A model generated the notes under the pieces. The model was not told where the DNA came from. It saw only the letters and a program-made list of their open reading frames with translations, and searched no databases. From contig JAAEAF010012014.1 in the NCBI GenBank assembly GCA_011037195.1, positions 1 through 64,000 of the forward strand: a stretch of DNA of 64,000 nucleotides. Reading direction: 5' to 3'. This document shows positions 31,734 through 42,998 of the stretch, piece after piece; the first letter of the stretch is position 1; the number at the start of each line of letters is the position of its first letter. The position numbers and the translations under genes were made by a program. The stretch is from Triatoma infestans. Lineage: Eukaryota; Arthropoda; Insecta; Hemiptera; Reduviidae.

Positions 31734-32702
31734 TTACTTCCTCTTACTACCTAGTAAGAGGAAGTATTGTAATCGTGTCAAATTTTCGATATCGAGTTTT
31801 CACCGGAAATATCCATTTTGAGGAACCCTGAGTCAAAAAAAGTGGATTTTGGAAAATGGTCTGTGTGTGTGTGTGAACAGCATAGCTCAGAAACGACAAA
31901 TCGTAGAAAGTTCAAACGTGATATTCCGTTTAGATATTAATTACCATGGGATTCGACAGTGGGTCATGTCTCAAAATTCCTCAACCGGAAGTACCACTTT
32001 ACTAGCTTTTTTTTTATATTTTTGCGATGTTCTCAAAAATGGCTCCGACGATTTTCTTGAAACTTGTTATATCAACTACACATACAAAGAGCTACAACTT
32101 TTATTTGAAACATTTCCCGGGAAAATTCATTTAAGGGCAGTTTTGGGGGAGGGGTGGGGTTAGGTTTTCCTCTAAATAACTATTTCAGTTTACTATACAA
32201 TTCTGTCATCTTAATAATATTAATGAGAATTAAATAAGTGTTTGAAATTCCGAGTTTGAAAAAAAATCGGATGATCGGAAGTGCGTTATAACTGAAATGT
32301 ATTTTTCAGTTTTCTGGTAATTTTTCAAAAACAGCACGAACGATTTTGTTTAATGTAGGAGTGTTTACTATACATATAAAAAACTACAACGTTTAATTGA
32401 AACATTTCTCCTGATAATGTCATTTAAGGGGGCTTTTAGGGAACGGGTGGGGTTATGTTTTTCTCTAAAGTGCTATCATAGTTGATTATACAATTCTACC
32501 ATCCAAAAAAATTAATTAGTAATAAATAGATAGCCAAAGTTCCAAGTTTCAAGAGAATTAGTAAACCGGAAGTGCGTTTTACTGAACAGTTACTCAGTTT
32601 TCGACGAATTTCATTAAATGTGGTACACTAACTATACAATTTGTCAATTTCAATTTTTGAGTAAGAGAAAGTTGTGTGAGTGTTTCATATCAGATTTTTT
32701 AT
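31734..32702 (+). repeat. HINE copy, full length
   Basis: The 5' repeat ACTTCCTCTTACT (31,736-31,748) pairs with AGTAAGAGAAAGT (32,660-32,672). The 5' hairpin CTCTTACT..AGTAAGAG is intact; the 3' hairpin is slightly mutated (GTGTGAGTGTTTCATATC). CGGAAGTRC motifs near 31,985, 32,276 and 32,566 give a 290-base period twice in succession. Confidence 0.9.
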
Positions 32703-33019
32703 TAAAAAAATTGAAATAATTAAATAAACAAGTGATGTTTAAAAATTTAAATCGTCCATTAACCTCTCTCACCAAAAAAAAAAAATCACGTTTCTTTTAA
32801 TAGTTTCCCAATAATTTACATACATGATTGATAACTTGAATTCACTGTTCAGAAGAGCCCTTATCGTGCTACCGTTCAACATGATTTATTCGTTGATAAG
32901 GTAATACTGTTTACGTAGACTTCAACCATTTGAAAGTTGTTTCTTTGTAATGTTATATTAATAGTTGTCCTAATTTAGGTCAAAGTATATTTCCGTGATT
33001 GGGATTGGAAAGGAAAAAC

Positions 33020-33868
33020 TACTGAAATTTTGGCCATCTATTTATTTCTAATTAATTTTTGTGTATGGTAGAATTGTATAATCAACGATGTTAGCACTTC
33101 AGAGAAAAACATAATCCCATCCCGCCCTTGAAAGCCCCCTTAAATGACATTATCAGGAGAAATGTTACAAATAAAAGTTGTAGCTCTATATATGTATAGT
33201 ACACACTCCTACATTAAAGAAAATCGTTCGAGCTGTTTTCGAAAAAATACCACAAAACTGAAAAATACATTTCAGTAAAAACCCACTTCCGGTTATCCGA
33301 TTTTTTTCAAACTCAGAATTTCACCCACATATTTAATTATAATTAATATTATTTAGATGACAGAATTGTATGGTAAACTGAAATAGCATTTTAGAGGAAA
33401 ACCTCACCTCTCCCTCACAACTGCCCTTAAATGAATTTTCCCGGAGAAATGTTTCAAATAAAAGTTGTAGCTCTTTGTATTTTTACATGATGAACCAAGT
33501 TTCAAGAAAATCGTCAGAGCCATTTTTGAGAAAAATGCAAAAAAATAAAAAAAAAACTAGTAAAGTGGTACTTCCGGTTGAGGAATTTTGACAGATGACC
33601 CATTGACAGAACCCACGGTTGATACTTAAGCGGAATATCAAGTATGAACTTTCTACGATTTTTCGTTTTTGATCTATGCTGTTCACATACATACACTTAC
33701 ATACACATACACACACACAAAACACAAACATACACAGACCATTTTCTAAAAACCACTTTTTTTTTGGGATCAGGGGACCTCAAAACGGATGTTTCCGGTG
33801 AAAACTCGACATCGAAAATTTGGCACGATTACAATACTTCCTCTTACTAGGAGTAAAGAAAGTAATAA
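33020..33868 (-). repeat. HINE copy, minus strand, lacking its 3' terminus
   Basis: The right end is the inverted 5' terminus (CTTCCTCTTACTAGGAGTAA near 33,837). Inverted CCGGAAGTRC motifs lie near 33,283 and 33,571 (288 apart). The left end fades before the terminal hairpin. It faces the + copy at 31,734-32,702. Confidence 0.85.
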
Positions 33869-35225
33869 ACTAAAGAATTTACAGATCAAGATTAGCTGAT
33901 AAAAAAATTTCCCATCAGATGAGCATAGACATTAAATCCAAATATTCGAAAATTTGTAGGCAGCAAATGTCGACAAATGTCCGACCATAAAGATAATTTT
34001 ATATAAATAAGATTCGAATTAAAATTTTATAAATTAGTTACATAATTGTTTTAATTATCCCATAATCTTATAACTCCTTAATATATCGTATATTTATATT
34101 AAAATATCCATGATATTTATTAGAAACATTTAGATCGCATAAATGTTCCCTGTCATAAAGTGGCCCGTTCCTTACATGAGTTTGATACCCTTGCCTTAAG
34201 GTTACTGTACATGACTTACTTGTTTGTATATACATTTTAACTGTTGTAGAAAAAATATAATATTTAACGCAAGAGTAAAGGCCTTTACAATTCTTGTTCA
34301 GTTCTCCTACCTTTGCTTCCTCCGTTCGTCTGAGTAAACCTGAATTCGTGTTTCTTGAGTAATTGTTTTCTAATCTGAAGTACTATAACTTGGTCTAATC
34401 CTGGAATCCCAGAAACATAAAGAAATCTAAAAATGGTAATATTGGGAAATAGTCTGGGCTGAATTGTTAGACAAAAAAAAAATCGATTACATGGAAGAAA
34501 ATGGAATAAAAATAACTTACAGTAATAGTATTATTAAAATGAAAATTAGTTTTATACTAACCAGAATTTCCATGCTATAAATGGATTGTGCGGATAGAAG
34601 AATCCAAACGATAAATAGGGAGAGCGGGGAAATACGGTATTTCTGTAGCTATCCTAACATACGGTGGTTATGTGCCAAGAGACTTATAAAGAAGATTCCA
34701 ATTCTCGATATAGGAAGAATAATAGAGAATGATATCCCACTGGGAAGAGAGAGGAGGAAGGTATATATATATATATATGTGTGTGTAGTAGTAAAGAGCC
34801 AAACTAAAAAGGAGATGTGGATGTTGCCTAACCAGGAATGTAACGAACGAACTCCTACAATCTACCCACCAACTAACCAATGTTCCATCCCCTCATTCTC
34901 TCACTGATAATCAGACTTGTGAGATAACAAGATTTACCGTTCTTTTCAGGCCTCACCATACATCTTCTACGTGCACACTAGGTTCACTATATCTTCACTT
35001 ACTGGTTCTGTTAATGATTGTAGTTGGGTTCATTGACATTTTCAGTTATTTGTAAGCTTAGTCTTTCTCGCACATATACGAAATATACGATATTAATGCG
35101 GAATATCTTTTTTCACATTTGCTTCTCATTATTAGATTCAAAAGTTTAATATTATTTTTAATTGTAAGAGTCAGATAATAAATTATAAAATTAAAACGCT
35201 GAATATATGGTGGGATCCGTAATGC
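33869..35225. other. No assured gene
   Basis: A + strand frame at 34,581-34,907 starts near an ATG (DCADRRIQTINRESGEIRYF) but runs into a TA/TG microsatellite at about 34,761-34,788. Motifs, splice sites and homologs are not recognised. Confidence 0.4.
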
Positions 35226-35229
35226 TGGA

Positions 35230-35290
35230 TAACATCTGAAGTTGACGATGGATGAGAATCTGAAATCGGTCAGAACCAACAAAATGAAGC
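35230..35290 (+). repeat. Weak hammerhead-like repeat
   Basis: ATCTGAAGTTGACG, then CTGAAATCGGTCAGAACC, and an AAAATGAAGCA segment that matches the repeat at 25,579. The core is degraded. Confidence 0.3.
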
Positions 35291-35494
35291 AAGATCCTTT
35301 AACGGATAAATGTGCAGAAATGAAACACTCCTTCGGATTTCCTTTAAAGTTAATTTTCTTATGGAAATGTCTTTTAAGGAAAGTACATTGTACAGATAAG
35401 TTTGATAAGTTTAAGGAAAAAATCATTTTTTTAGATCTCGCAATGTAGAAAAACTCTAGAGATCCTGCTTCATATTGTGTTCATCGATCTGCCT

Positions 35495-36145
35495 AGGACC
35501 ATTTTCTCCCACCTCTTTATCTTCTGGTGCCAGGGCATGTTGGCATTGAGGGGAATGAACAACAAAATGTCCTGCGACCTCGCTTCTAAGGCCGGAACCA
35601 TTTTGGGGGGTCAGAGAACTGTTCCTCTTGGAAGAACTTAGGAAGGAGGAGGAGGCAAAGAGATCTCAACTCTGGAACTCCCTCCCCGGTTTGCGGCAGG
35701 CCAAGATCTGCCTGGGAAATTATAACAGCAGAGATCGGAGGAATATGGGCTTGAGTAAGAACAGGCTTCGCGTTCTCAAGGGTTTCTTCACGGGGCGTTT
35801 CTAACTTAGAGGACTCCTGAAGAAGCGCGGTTTGGAAAGTGACAGCTCATGCAGACTCTGTGGGGAGTTTGCGGAATCTCCATTACATCTCCTAATAGAC
35901 CGCGAGGCTGCCACTCAGAGAAAATTCAAAAACTTGGGTAGCTACCAGGTGGAGGAGGGGGACATACCCTCTCTAGAGCTCGTCAGGTTACTAGGATTCC
36001 TCAGGGATCCTAACCTGATGGAGGTTCTGTAGAGTAGACGTTCATTTGGGTGGGCAAATACCCTGCGTCACCCATGGGGCACAGCACAATAGATTAATAA
36101 ATAGCAAGTTCGCAGTGATTGGCCCTCCTTCAGAAAAAAAAAAAA
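35495..36145 (+). mobile_element. LINE B copy, decayed
   Basis: It starts near the RNase H motif (GGCATGTTGGCATTGAGGGG near 35,536) and ends in the same 3' UTR (GGGGCACAGCACAATAG near 36,077), then a poly-A run at 36,135-36,146. Compared with 4.6 kb and 62.3 kb copies it has several small deletions. Confidence 0.85.
35510..36032 (+). pseudogene. LINE B RNase H and zinc knuckle, frameshifted
   Basis: The RNase H end and connector are readable across several frames (for example LRVLKGFF near 35,770). The final part, from about 35,830, is open: ESDSSCRLCGEFAESPLHLL, then DREAATQRKF, ending LRDPNLMEVL as in the sister copies. A deletion near 35,560 removes the catalytic Asp region. In the knuckle the last Cys has become Arg (DRE rather than DCE). 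It is non-functional. Confidence 0.75.
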
Positions 36146-36189
36146 TTCTGGATGTCTTAATTAAACACTGTGATGTCATAAATTTTGCA

Positions 36190-36310
36190 AATTCAGTTTA
36201 CAAATGTTAAACTGACTTTTGCCCTTTACAAGTCTTTGGCCTCATATGTTTAATCCTAAAGATGGGCGAACGTCCGAAAACGATCGATGAACACAATATG
36301 AAATAGACTA
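36190..36310 (+). repeat. Dispersed repeat with mutated hammerhead-like core
   Basis: TTACAAGTCTTTG near 36,218 matches the 25.5 kb copy. CTAAAGATGGGCGAACGTCC (from 36,256) and GATCGATGAACACAA follow. One core base differs (CTAAAGA). Confidence 0.45.
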
Positions 36311-36589
36311 TGTGTGGACAAAAATCTGGTATGGAATATACTCACATATGACTCACATGTCCCAAATGTTCATTCAGTTCACCATAAACATAGTGGTGGT
36401 GGGGATATTAAGTTGATTACCACTCAAGGCAGATGTTACTTGAATTTAACGTAACAATCAAGAAAACAAATTCACTAGACTAGTACTTTTGGATGAAATA
36501 TTTTACAGAAATGTTGGTGATTGATCCTTTGGTGATACTAAAATGGAATTTCAAATTTGATGTGCGGATTTTCGTTTGTGAGGGTTTTC

Positions 36590-36905
36590 TTCTTCTTTTT
36601 TTTTATGAGACTTCTGAACCTATAGCTTCCCTACCAAGTTAATTTCTCGGACAAGTCTCAGAATGTGGGAGGTTTCTAGGGAGGATATCTTCTTTTTCCA
36701 ACATCCAGTAGGCAAACCAGGCTAGGTTTCTAAATCGTCTCTGGATTATAGCGCTGCAGTCGATCAGCAAGTGTATTAGAATGTGCTCCATCTCTCCTAA
36801 ATAATCGGCTGGCAGGTGCTATTCACATCTAGTTCCAGCTTCTTCAGGTAACACTGAGGCTACATTGCCCCGTGAGTATTATCATTCAACCTGCAAGTAA
36901 CTTCG
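36590..36905 (-). pseudogene. R1/I-like LINE C-terminal remnant
   Basis: Reading minus, one frame gives GEMEHILIHLLIDCSAIIQ then RRFRNLAW, the second half of the zinc knuckle and the following helix. This matches LEETLLHLLTDC and RFKNL of LINE B. Further on (minus, near 36,640) REIN-L appears as in the C-terminal tail. The CxxC half is lost in frame damage. It is related to LINE B but distinctly diverged; ends unclear. Confidence 0.65.
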
Positions 36906-36914
36906 CAATAGGTT

Positions 36915-37320
36915 ACCGCTGTAAAAGAAAGTTTTTCGATCGTATTAAATTTTCGAAATTGTATATTCATCGGTAATACATATTTTGAAGAAAGTCTTCT
37001 TGAGTACGACAAAAAAAATGTTTTTACCGAATATTCTTTTGTGTGTGTATATATATCTCAAAACGAAAAAATCGCAGAAACTTCAATTTGATATTGAGTT
37101 TTAAGTATTAAGCATGAAACCTGACAATAAGGTTTTGATCAAAATCGATCAACCGGAAGTATCCTTTACTGAACAGTTTTTTGAAGAGCTCCTCCATAAA
37201 GACATCATACATACAGAGAGACCTATCATTTTTGCTTGAATTAGTTTTCCCTGTAAAATTCATTTAAGGGAGGTTTTTGAGGGAGGGGAGAAAGTTGTGA
37301 TTTCGTAAAAAAAAGTAGTT
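36915..37320 (+). repeat. Partial HINE copy
   Basis: The signature near 36,938 (GATCGTATTAAATTTTCG), AAAACGAAAAAATCGCAG near 37,061, ATCAACCGGAAGTATCC near 37,149, and GGGAGGTTTTTGAGGGAGGG near 37,268. It lacks the 3' half. Confidence 0.7.
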
Positions 37321-38494
37321 TTTATAAACTACAGATTCTCCCATTCATGTAAATCGGAGACAGCTAAACATCTAATACTAATTATATGTTAGTACAGAAT
37401 TAGAATTAGTCAATTATAACTATGGAAATCACAGCAAGAAAAAGTTACTGTGATCAGCAAGGTTAGATTTTTTTTTTTTGAATTTCCTTAGTGGGGGATT
37501 ACCAGCGCTGTCTTTTGGAATATAGTATATTGTCTTCAAGAACTGCTGCCAACCAACCAACCAACAAAGTACCCGCTCACCCGTCACCACTATATTTATG
37601 TTTGGGCAACTGGGTGAACATTTCTGTTTTAAAGAAAGTTTGCTAATTTTAATAAATACTATATAATTGCCGCACTGTACTGTCTTATAACTACAATAAG
37701 TGAAATTTGTATGTGTCAGATTTTTTCCAAGACTAATGCCTACATCAGATCTTTTCCGGCCGCTTATCCGATATGATATTATTTTGCTCCATCAGTAGAG
37801 AATAGTATTGAAAAGAAAGACTTTTATCTGCCTTATTATTTCATCCCTATGCCAATTTTATTTACTAATTAAGTTATCAATAATGGAATAAATAACTGAA
37901 GAGATGAAAAGTGTATTGACTTTGATAACTTTTTGCTCAGCGACCATCTTGTTCTTATTTGTAAGTTGTTGGAATGAAGTGGTTGTATAATTATTGTTAA
38001 AGAATCTAAAACCACAATATATATATATAATATCTGTGTTTGATACGAATAAACAGGGGAAATTTCAGTTTACAGTGGTGGTACCTTACATTTACAAAGC
38101 TTGTTTTAAGCAATGACTTCGTTTCCATTATTATTATTATTATATTCGCCTTTAATTTCATAAACAGAAGTTTGTATAAATAATTTAACGCTAATCTTCA
38201 AACAAGGAAAATTATTTAGAAATGTTTTCCATTAAAATGTGTTAAATCGTTTTAACATTTTGTGGTTCATTGTTTTATTTAGAATTTAACTTTAAATTTC
38301 CAAAAAAAACTTTCAAACTCTGCTTTTCTAAACAACATTGCTTCCAAGATTTATGTTAATTAAATAAAATAAGATAAAGATAACAATAAAAACTCAAGTA
38401 AACTTTTCTAATTAACATTAAAATCACATTAAACTTTTACAAATAATTAATTTTAAAATTTCTTAGTTTATATAATAGATTTCTTTTTTCTTTT
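37321..38494. other. No gene seen
   Basis: AT-rich. A small (CCAA)n run is near 37,549. Confidence 0.5.
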
Positions 38495-38575
38495 TTACTT
38501 TCTCCTACTCCTTAGTAACCGGAAGTAATACGATCATGTCAAATTTTTGAATGTGAGTTTTCACTGGATACAAAT
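38495..38575 (+). repeat. HINE 5' end fragment
   Basis: TTTTTACTTTCTCCTACTCC, then GATCATGTCAAATTTTTG, then GAGTTTTCACTGGA. Only the first ~80 bases of the family are present. Confidence 0.7.
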
Positions 38576-39227
38576 CTTTACACGCAAATGTATATAAATA
38601 TAAATCTATACTTGTAAGCTAAAAACTTACATAACTGGATTGGTGTTCAATTAGATCCAATATGTACGTGTGATTCAGGATCTATAGCCGATGCGAACTA
38701 TTTAATCCTGGCTTGTGGCAAAAACATAAACGGTAGAGACCAGTTATGGATCTCCATTTTAAAGTCTGTATGTCCACTTTCTGCTGATTAAGGCACGGTG
38801 CTAAGTTACGAAGGAAACTGCTTATATCCCGACTTAAATAACTACATGAAAATAAATAATAAAAACATATAACTACATAAAAAAATAAATAATATAAAAC
38901 TCTAAGCTAGCAATAATTATTTATAAAATTACTATTCGCCATCTTTCTTAGATTTCATTTCAGCTAATGGAGTGATCACTCATATGTATAAATTTATATT
39001 TAACTAAGGTGTTCATAATAACCATCATCGAAATAATAGATCAATGGTACAAAACCAGTGTTATAATAGTAAAACCAGGACTTTCAAATATGGGTATCAG
39101 GCAAGGAGCAAACACTATGAATAAACTGGTTACGTTATTCGTTATTGGAAAAACTGAATGATGCAAGAAAAACAAAGCGAAGCTAAATAAATATAAGGGA
39201 AATGTCCAAGGAGAAATTCAAGAAGAA
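38576..39227. other. No gene seen
   Basis: Unique AT-rich sequence. Confidence 0.5.
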
Positions 39228-39400
39228 GTGTGCGGAGAACACGGGTTCGAGTCCAGCTGTGCTACCCTTAGATTTTTTTCTTCCTAGGAGCCTTTACAGC
39301 TCAATGTTCGGAGTGTTGTCTGTAACGAGAGATCACTGTCCGGAGGCCGACAGTGCATTGAGAAGGCTCTGAGCGCCAATGACTATAGAAGTTTACGCGC
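39228..39400 (+). mobile_element. SINE copy 3, 5' truncated and decayed
   Basis: Box B GGTTCGAGTCC (39,244-39,254) is followed by TTCTTCCTAGGAGCC and the AGGCCGACAGTGCATTGAGA stretch as in copies 1 and 2. The head, box A and the LINE-like tail are missing or unrecognisable. Confidence 0.65.
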
Positions 39401-39756
39401 TTTAAAATTTAAAAAAAAGAAATCAATAAAGCATAATGTTTGTAGCCATCTGCTCAGTACAGTGAACCTCCCCCCCCCACCAAAAAAAGCCTTTTAAGCA
39501 CATTGATAATTATTCAATAATTTTATGACCAAAAATCATAACATTAATGCTTTACAAGTTATAAACTACAAATACGATCAAAAAAATTACTTATGAATTG
39601 GGAACTCATAATTCAGGATTGAACCCAATTATAAATTAAATACGACCTAATTATTAAAAAAAACAACACACAAATACGTTTTCAGGTCTCCTTAGTCGTA
39701 AAAAATTGTTTTTATAAATTGGTCTGTACGTGCGTGTGTGTGTCCGTGCATGCACG

Positions 39757-39856
39757 CATTCAAATTCGAAATTAATTCAATTTCTATTTCAGCATTATGT
39801 GCTCATTCAAATTCCATATTCGAAATTAATTCAATTTCTATTTAGCATTATGTCCT
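39757..39856 (+). repeat. ~50-base tandem duplication
   Basis: ATTCAAATTCGAAATTAATT followed by CAATTTCTATTTCAGCATTA is repeated once at about 39,807 with a few inserted bases. Nothing else is recognised from 39,401 to 40,890. Confidence 0.7.
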
Positions 39857-40894
39857 AACCAATGTATCGCCCCCCACAGACACATACACATGCACACCAA
39901 CTTAATAAAGAATTCCCAAGTTTGAATAAAATTTATCAAATTTCAGATCAGAATTTTTTCTTCAGTTTTCTTTTTCCATTGTTTCATTTTATATTCACTT
40001 AGTCATTTTATCCATTCTGGTCTTTATTATATTAAAGCAATAAAATAAGCTGTGAAATTCTGAATTTCCAAAATATCTGTTTGAATAAAACTGGTAAATT
40101 ATCAATAATAGGAATTATTATGATATGTCAGAATTAAATTTTCAAGAGAAATCAATGGAAATTGAAGATTTTCACTGTAAATTTCTTTCTCTATTTTTCT
40201 TTCTAATAAAATATATTTTAATAATTAATAGTTCGTTGATTGTGATTTGTAATTGATGTTTACTTTAAAAAAAAATTATCTTCTTTTTAATTTGCGACAG
40301 TTTCTTCTTTAAAAGTATCTTTTCTGTAAAATGGTATATAAAGTATTGATGAAAGCGTTCATTCAATTCATTTTTTATTTCTTTCTTTTTGATTCTCTTT
40401 CTTTCATCCCCTCCAATCTCTTTACCAACTTTATCTGTTCATCTGGAGTTATTCCATTTGAAGAAGTGAAATGTTTTTAAAGGAAAGAAAATTACACTCG
40501 AATTAAAAGGCATTTCGAATTCAGAACTTTTTTTTCTTACTACTTCTTACTTTTTACTCTACCCCTTTCCCAGTTTTCCACCCCTACTTTTCTTCTAATT
40601 ATTCTTATTTCAAACCATTTCCAGACTTCAATTGACTAAATCTATTTCTGACTATTATATTTATTCAGAATTTAAATATTGTAATTGAAGAGCTAAATGT
40701 GTTAGTTTGTTACAAAACAAAGAAAGAAAAGAAAAGTTTGCCATTGAAATTATAAATTGTCAATGAAATTGTTTGTTAGGAAATGCTCTCACATTGTTTT
40801 AAATCCGTATTATTGAAATATTCATTAGACCATACTATTATCAAGTGTTCCACGTTTTGTTGTCTTCGATATTAATCATTTTTGCTTTCCGTTT
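39857..40894. other. No gene seen
   Basis: Highly AT-rich, with T-rich tracts (40,370-40,400; 40,528-40,560). Confidence 0.5.
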
Positions 40895-41400
40895 TACTAC
40901 TTCTTATTGGGGGAAAATATTACGATAATGCCAGCAGTCAAGTGTTCGAAATTGTGTTTTCAATGTTTGTATATTTATTTATATTTTATGGTTTATGTTG
41001 TGATTTTGAATATGAAAAAAAACAATGTTTTTATTCCATTTAGATTATATCTGGGGCGGGATCAAAAGTTAAAAATACGACAGAGGAAGTTACCGGCCAA
41101 AAGTTACTCAGTCGGAAGTAACAATTTTAGTTCTTTAGTTGTTTTTTTGTTCTTGTTATTTTCTCGCGAAAGTGGCACCAATAAAACACATACAGCCCAT
41201 CATTTTTTTTAAGTAAATTGATTTTAGAGGGATTCTGTGGTAGAAATGACGTTATGCCTTTCCATTAGACAGTTTCTGGATATTGTAAGATGTGTTATTC
41301 AGAAGTGCGTATTTCCTGACCTTCCCCCCCCAATTTTCTTCAATTTTCTCGGTATTGACAACAGTAGGTTCGTCGAACTTATATAAAGATCGAAGAATAG
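40895..41400 (+). repeat. Diverged HINE copy
   Basis: Begins TTTTACTACTTCTTATTGGG near 40,893. AGTGTTCGAAATTGTGTTTTC near 40,940 (shortened), CAGTCGGAAGTAAC near 41,109, and GATTTTAGAGGGATTCTG near 41,220 follow the family order. Confidence 0.6.
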
Positions 41401-41442
41401 ATAGTCCGAAGGTTTGATGTTGTCAGAGAGTTGTTAGAAAAC

Positions 41443-41618
41443 GATGACATTGAACCTCCTCATGAGGACAAAGTTAGAAATGCAATTGGACACATGAAAA
41501 ACGGTTAATCATCAGAAAGTGATGGAATAAGTGTTGAAATTATTGAAAGTGTTGAAATGAGGGAGAAAGATTACAAAAAGCACTGACCGAAATTATGATT
41601 AAAGTATAGAATCCTTCC
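41443..41618 (+). pseudogene. LINE ORF2 fragment 1: linker before the RT domain
   Basis: The frame reads EDKVRNAIGHMKNG, a stop, then SSESDGISVEIIE, followed after a shift by LQKALTEIMIKV. This is the EV-x2-AI-x2-LKNGKA-x2-DGI-x-AE segment preceding the polymerase in LINE proteins usually annotated as endonuclease-reverse transcriptase. It is the first of four collinear pieces (41,443-41,618; 42,283-42,508; 42,592-42,998; 43,248-43,560). Another LINE interrupts it to the right. Confidence 0.7.
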
Positions 41619-41627
41619 ATAGCATAG

Positions 41628-41692
41628 TATCTCTGGATATTGTCCCCGACAAAGTTTATAGGAATGACATGGAGAAGAACTCCGCAATATAC
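41628..41692 (+). repeat. 65-base direct repeat, unit 1
   Basis: TCTCTGGATATTGTCCCCGA onward is repeated at 42,112-42,176, 484 bases away, differing at only two positions. Both units are the C-terminal end of the inserted LINE, so the left unit is a partial extra copy. Confidence 0.85.
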
Positions 41693-42111
41693 TGATATTG
41701 GGTGTGTTCTACGGGCTCGCAAAAAAATCCACGAAAGAATTAAGGGAAGCTGAACTATTACTGTCCCCAGTCACTGTGGAACCACTGGAAACGAAAAGGG
41801 CGACAATCTGGCCAAAAAATGCAGTCTCTTACTCCCTCCTACACAAGATATCAGCTATGAAGGTGAAAGAGTCAAAGAAGCTCTACATACATCGCCTAAG
41901 CCTAAGGCGGGTGGTGAACGATGGGTAAGACTGATTAGACAGCCCCTGCCCCCCAGTTACCTGCCAAGAAAAGTAGCCACAGTCAATTTCCTCCTTCTGA
42001 CTGGGTACGACTGTCTCCAGCTCACCTGAATAAGATAGGAGTCGTTGACTCCCCCATATGCCCCCTCTTCCTGGAGGAGCCAATGGATGCTGGGTATCTA
42101 AATACCTGCCA

Positions 42112-42176
42112 ATCTCTGGATATTGTCCCCGAAAAAGTTTATAGAAATGACATGGAGAAGAACTCCGCAATATACT
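42112..42176 (+). repeat. 65-base direct repeat, unit 2
   Basis: See 41,628-41,692. This unit is in its natural place within the LINE reading frame. Confidence 0.85.
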
Positions 42177-42282
42177 GGGCTGCTAGATACATAATGACAG
42201 AAAAGGCTTTGCAAATGGCGTAAAAAAAAATAAAATAAAATAATAATAACGATAATATTATGCCTCTAACATAATAAAGGCT

Positions 42283-42508
42283 GATGTGTTAAAACTATAG
42301 GGGAATCACCTTACTAACATAGCCTACAAGTTATTCTCTTGTGTTTTGTATCAGAGACACTATCATATTCGAACCAGTAATAGACCAGCACTATAGAAGA
42401 TATAGAAGGAGCAAATCAACAATAGATCTGTTGTTTGTTATGCGGCAAAGACGTCTGAATTTAATATCAATACCCATTCCCCAGTTCATAGATTTTAAAG
42501 CTGCTTAT
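42283..42508 (+). pseudogene. LINE ORF2 fragment 2: RT finger and palm start
   Basis: Reads NYRGITLLT, then RRYRRSKSTIDLLFVMRQR, and IPQFIDFKAAY at the right end. These are RT motifs 1-2a and the first catalytic aspartate block (FIDFKAAYDS). The serine and later residues follow only after the 71-base insertion. There is at least one stop between NYRGI and the next motif. Confidence 0.75.
42497..42508 (+). repeat. Target site duplication of the 71-base LINE A insertion, left
   Basis: AAAGCTGCTTAT corresponds to AAAGGTGCTTAT at 42,580-42,591 with one mismatch. Confidence 0.75.
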
Positions 42509-42579
42509 GTGGGCCCAATGAGGCTTTGGATAGCGTAGGGTTTCCGTCCCCACTGACAAATAATAATAATAATAATAAT
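42509..42579 (+). mobile_element. 71-base LINE A 3'-end insertion with (AAT)n tail
   Basis: GTGGGCCCAATGAGGCTTTGG and TAGCGTAGGGTTTCC-type sequence are the last bases of LINE A 3' UTR, as at 28.5 and 49.1 kb. An (AAT)n tail follows (42,560-42,579). It sits exactly inside the RT codons of another LINE between FKAAY and DS. This is an extremely 5'-truncated retrotransposition. Confidence 0.85.
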
Positions 42580-42591
42580 AAAGGTGCTTAT
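42580..42591 (+). repeat. Target site duplication of the 71-base LINE A insertion, right
   Basis: AAAGGTGCTTAT; see 42,497-42,508. Confidence 0.75.
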
Positions 42592-42998
42592 TATGATAGC
42601 ATAAACAGAATTGAACTGTGTGTAGCAATGCTCCAAATTAATATCCCTGCCAAACTGATTAGTGAGGACCACATGTTCCATGTTCAGAGTTCAAAGTTAA
42701 ATTACAGTGAGTTTTAACCAAGCCGTTTGTAATTGGTTAAAAAAAAGAAACTGCTCTAGCTTATTTGCTGTTTAGTGTTGTACTAGAAAAGGCAGTCAGA
42801 GACTTCCAAATCCGAACAAGAAGGCTAAAGGCATAAACTGACGACATTGTATTATTGAACCTATAATTTTCCTGGCCATATCAAAGTCTCAAAGTCTACA
42901 AGTTCCTTAGTCACAAAAAAAAAAAAATTGAGGACTAAGAATTAATGAAAGGGATATGTATTACCTGAGTACAGGAAGTGCCCTTACCAGGATACTAA
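42592..42998 (+). pseudogene. LINE ORF2 fragment 3: RT palm with YADD-like box
   Basis: Continues the interrupted RT as DSINRIELCVAMLQINIPAK, then (shifted) VVLEKAVRDFQIRTRRLKA and TDDIVLLNL. The last is the YADD box, with Tyr-Ala lost. It ends at the assembly gap with SHKKKKIED- and TGSALTRIL-like residues. Several frameshifts and stops; inactive. Confidence 0.7.

Larger units (their letters stand above)
41628..42225 (+). mobile_element. RNase H-type LINE 3' end inserted in another LINE
   Basis: Reading +, ITVPSHCGTTGNEKGDNLAK (RNase H C-terminal motif) near 41,755 is followed by VATVNFLLLTGYDCLQLHL, then IGVVDSPICPLF and the terminal YWAARYIM. It ends at a stop near 42,222 and an A-rich (TAAAA)n(TAA)n tail to about 42,253. 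The knuckle cysteines are partly mutated. It splits the host LINE between its linker and its NYRGI motif. Confidence 0.7.

Noticed and set aside
35058..35426. 122-codon minus-strand frame
   Set aside because: It has no motif and overlaps the weak hammerhead-like repeat; composition is typical of a chance frame in AT-rich DNA.
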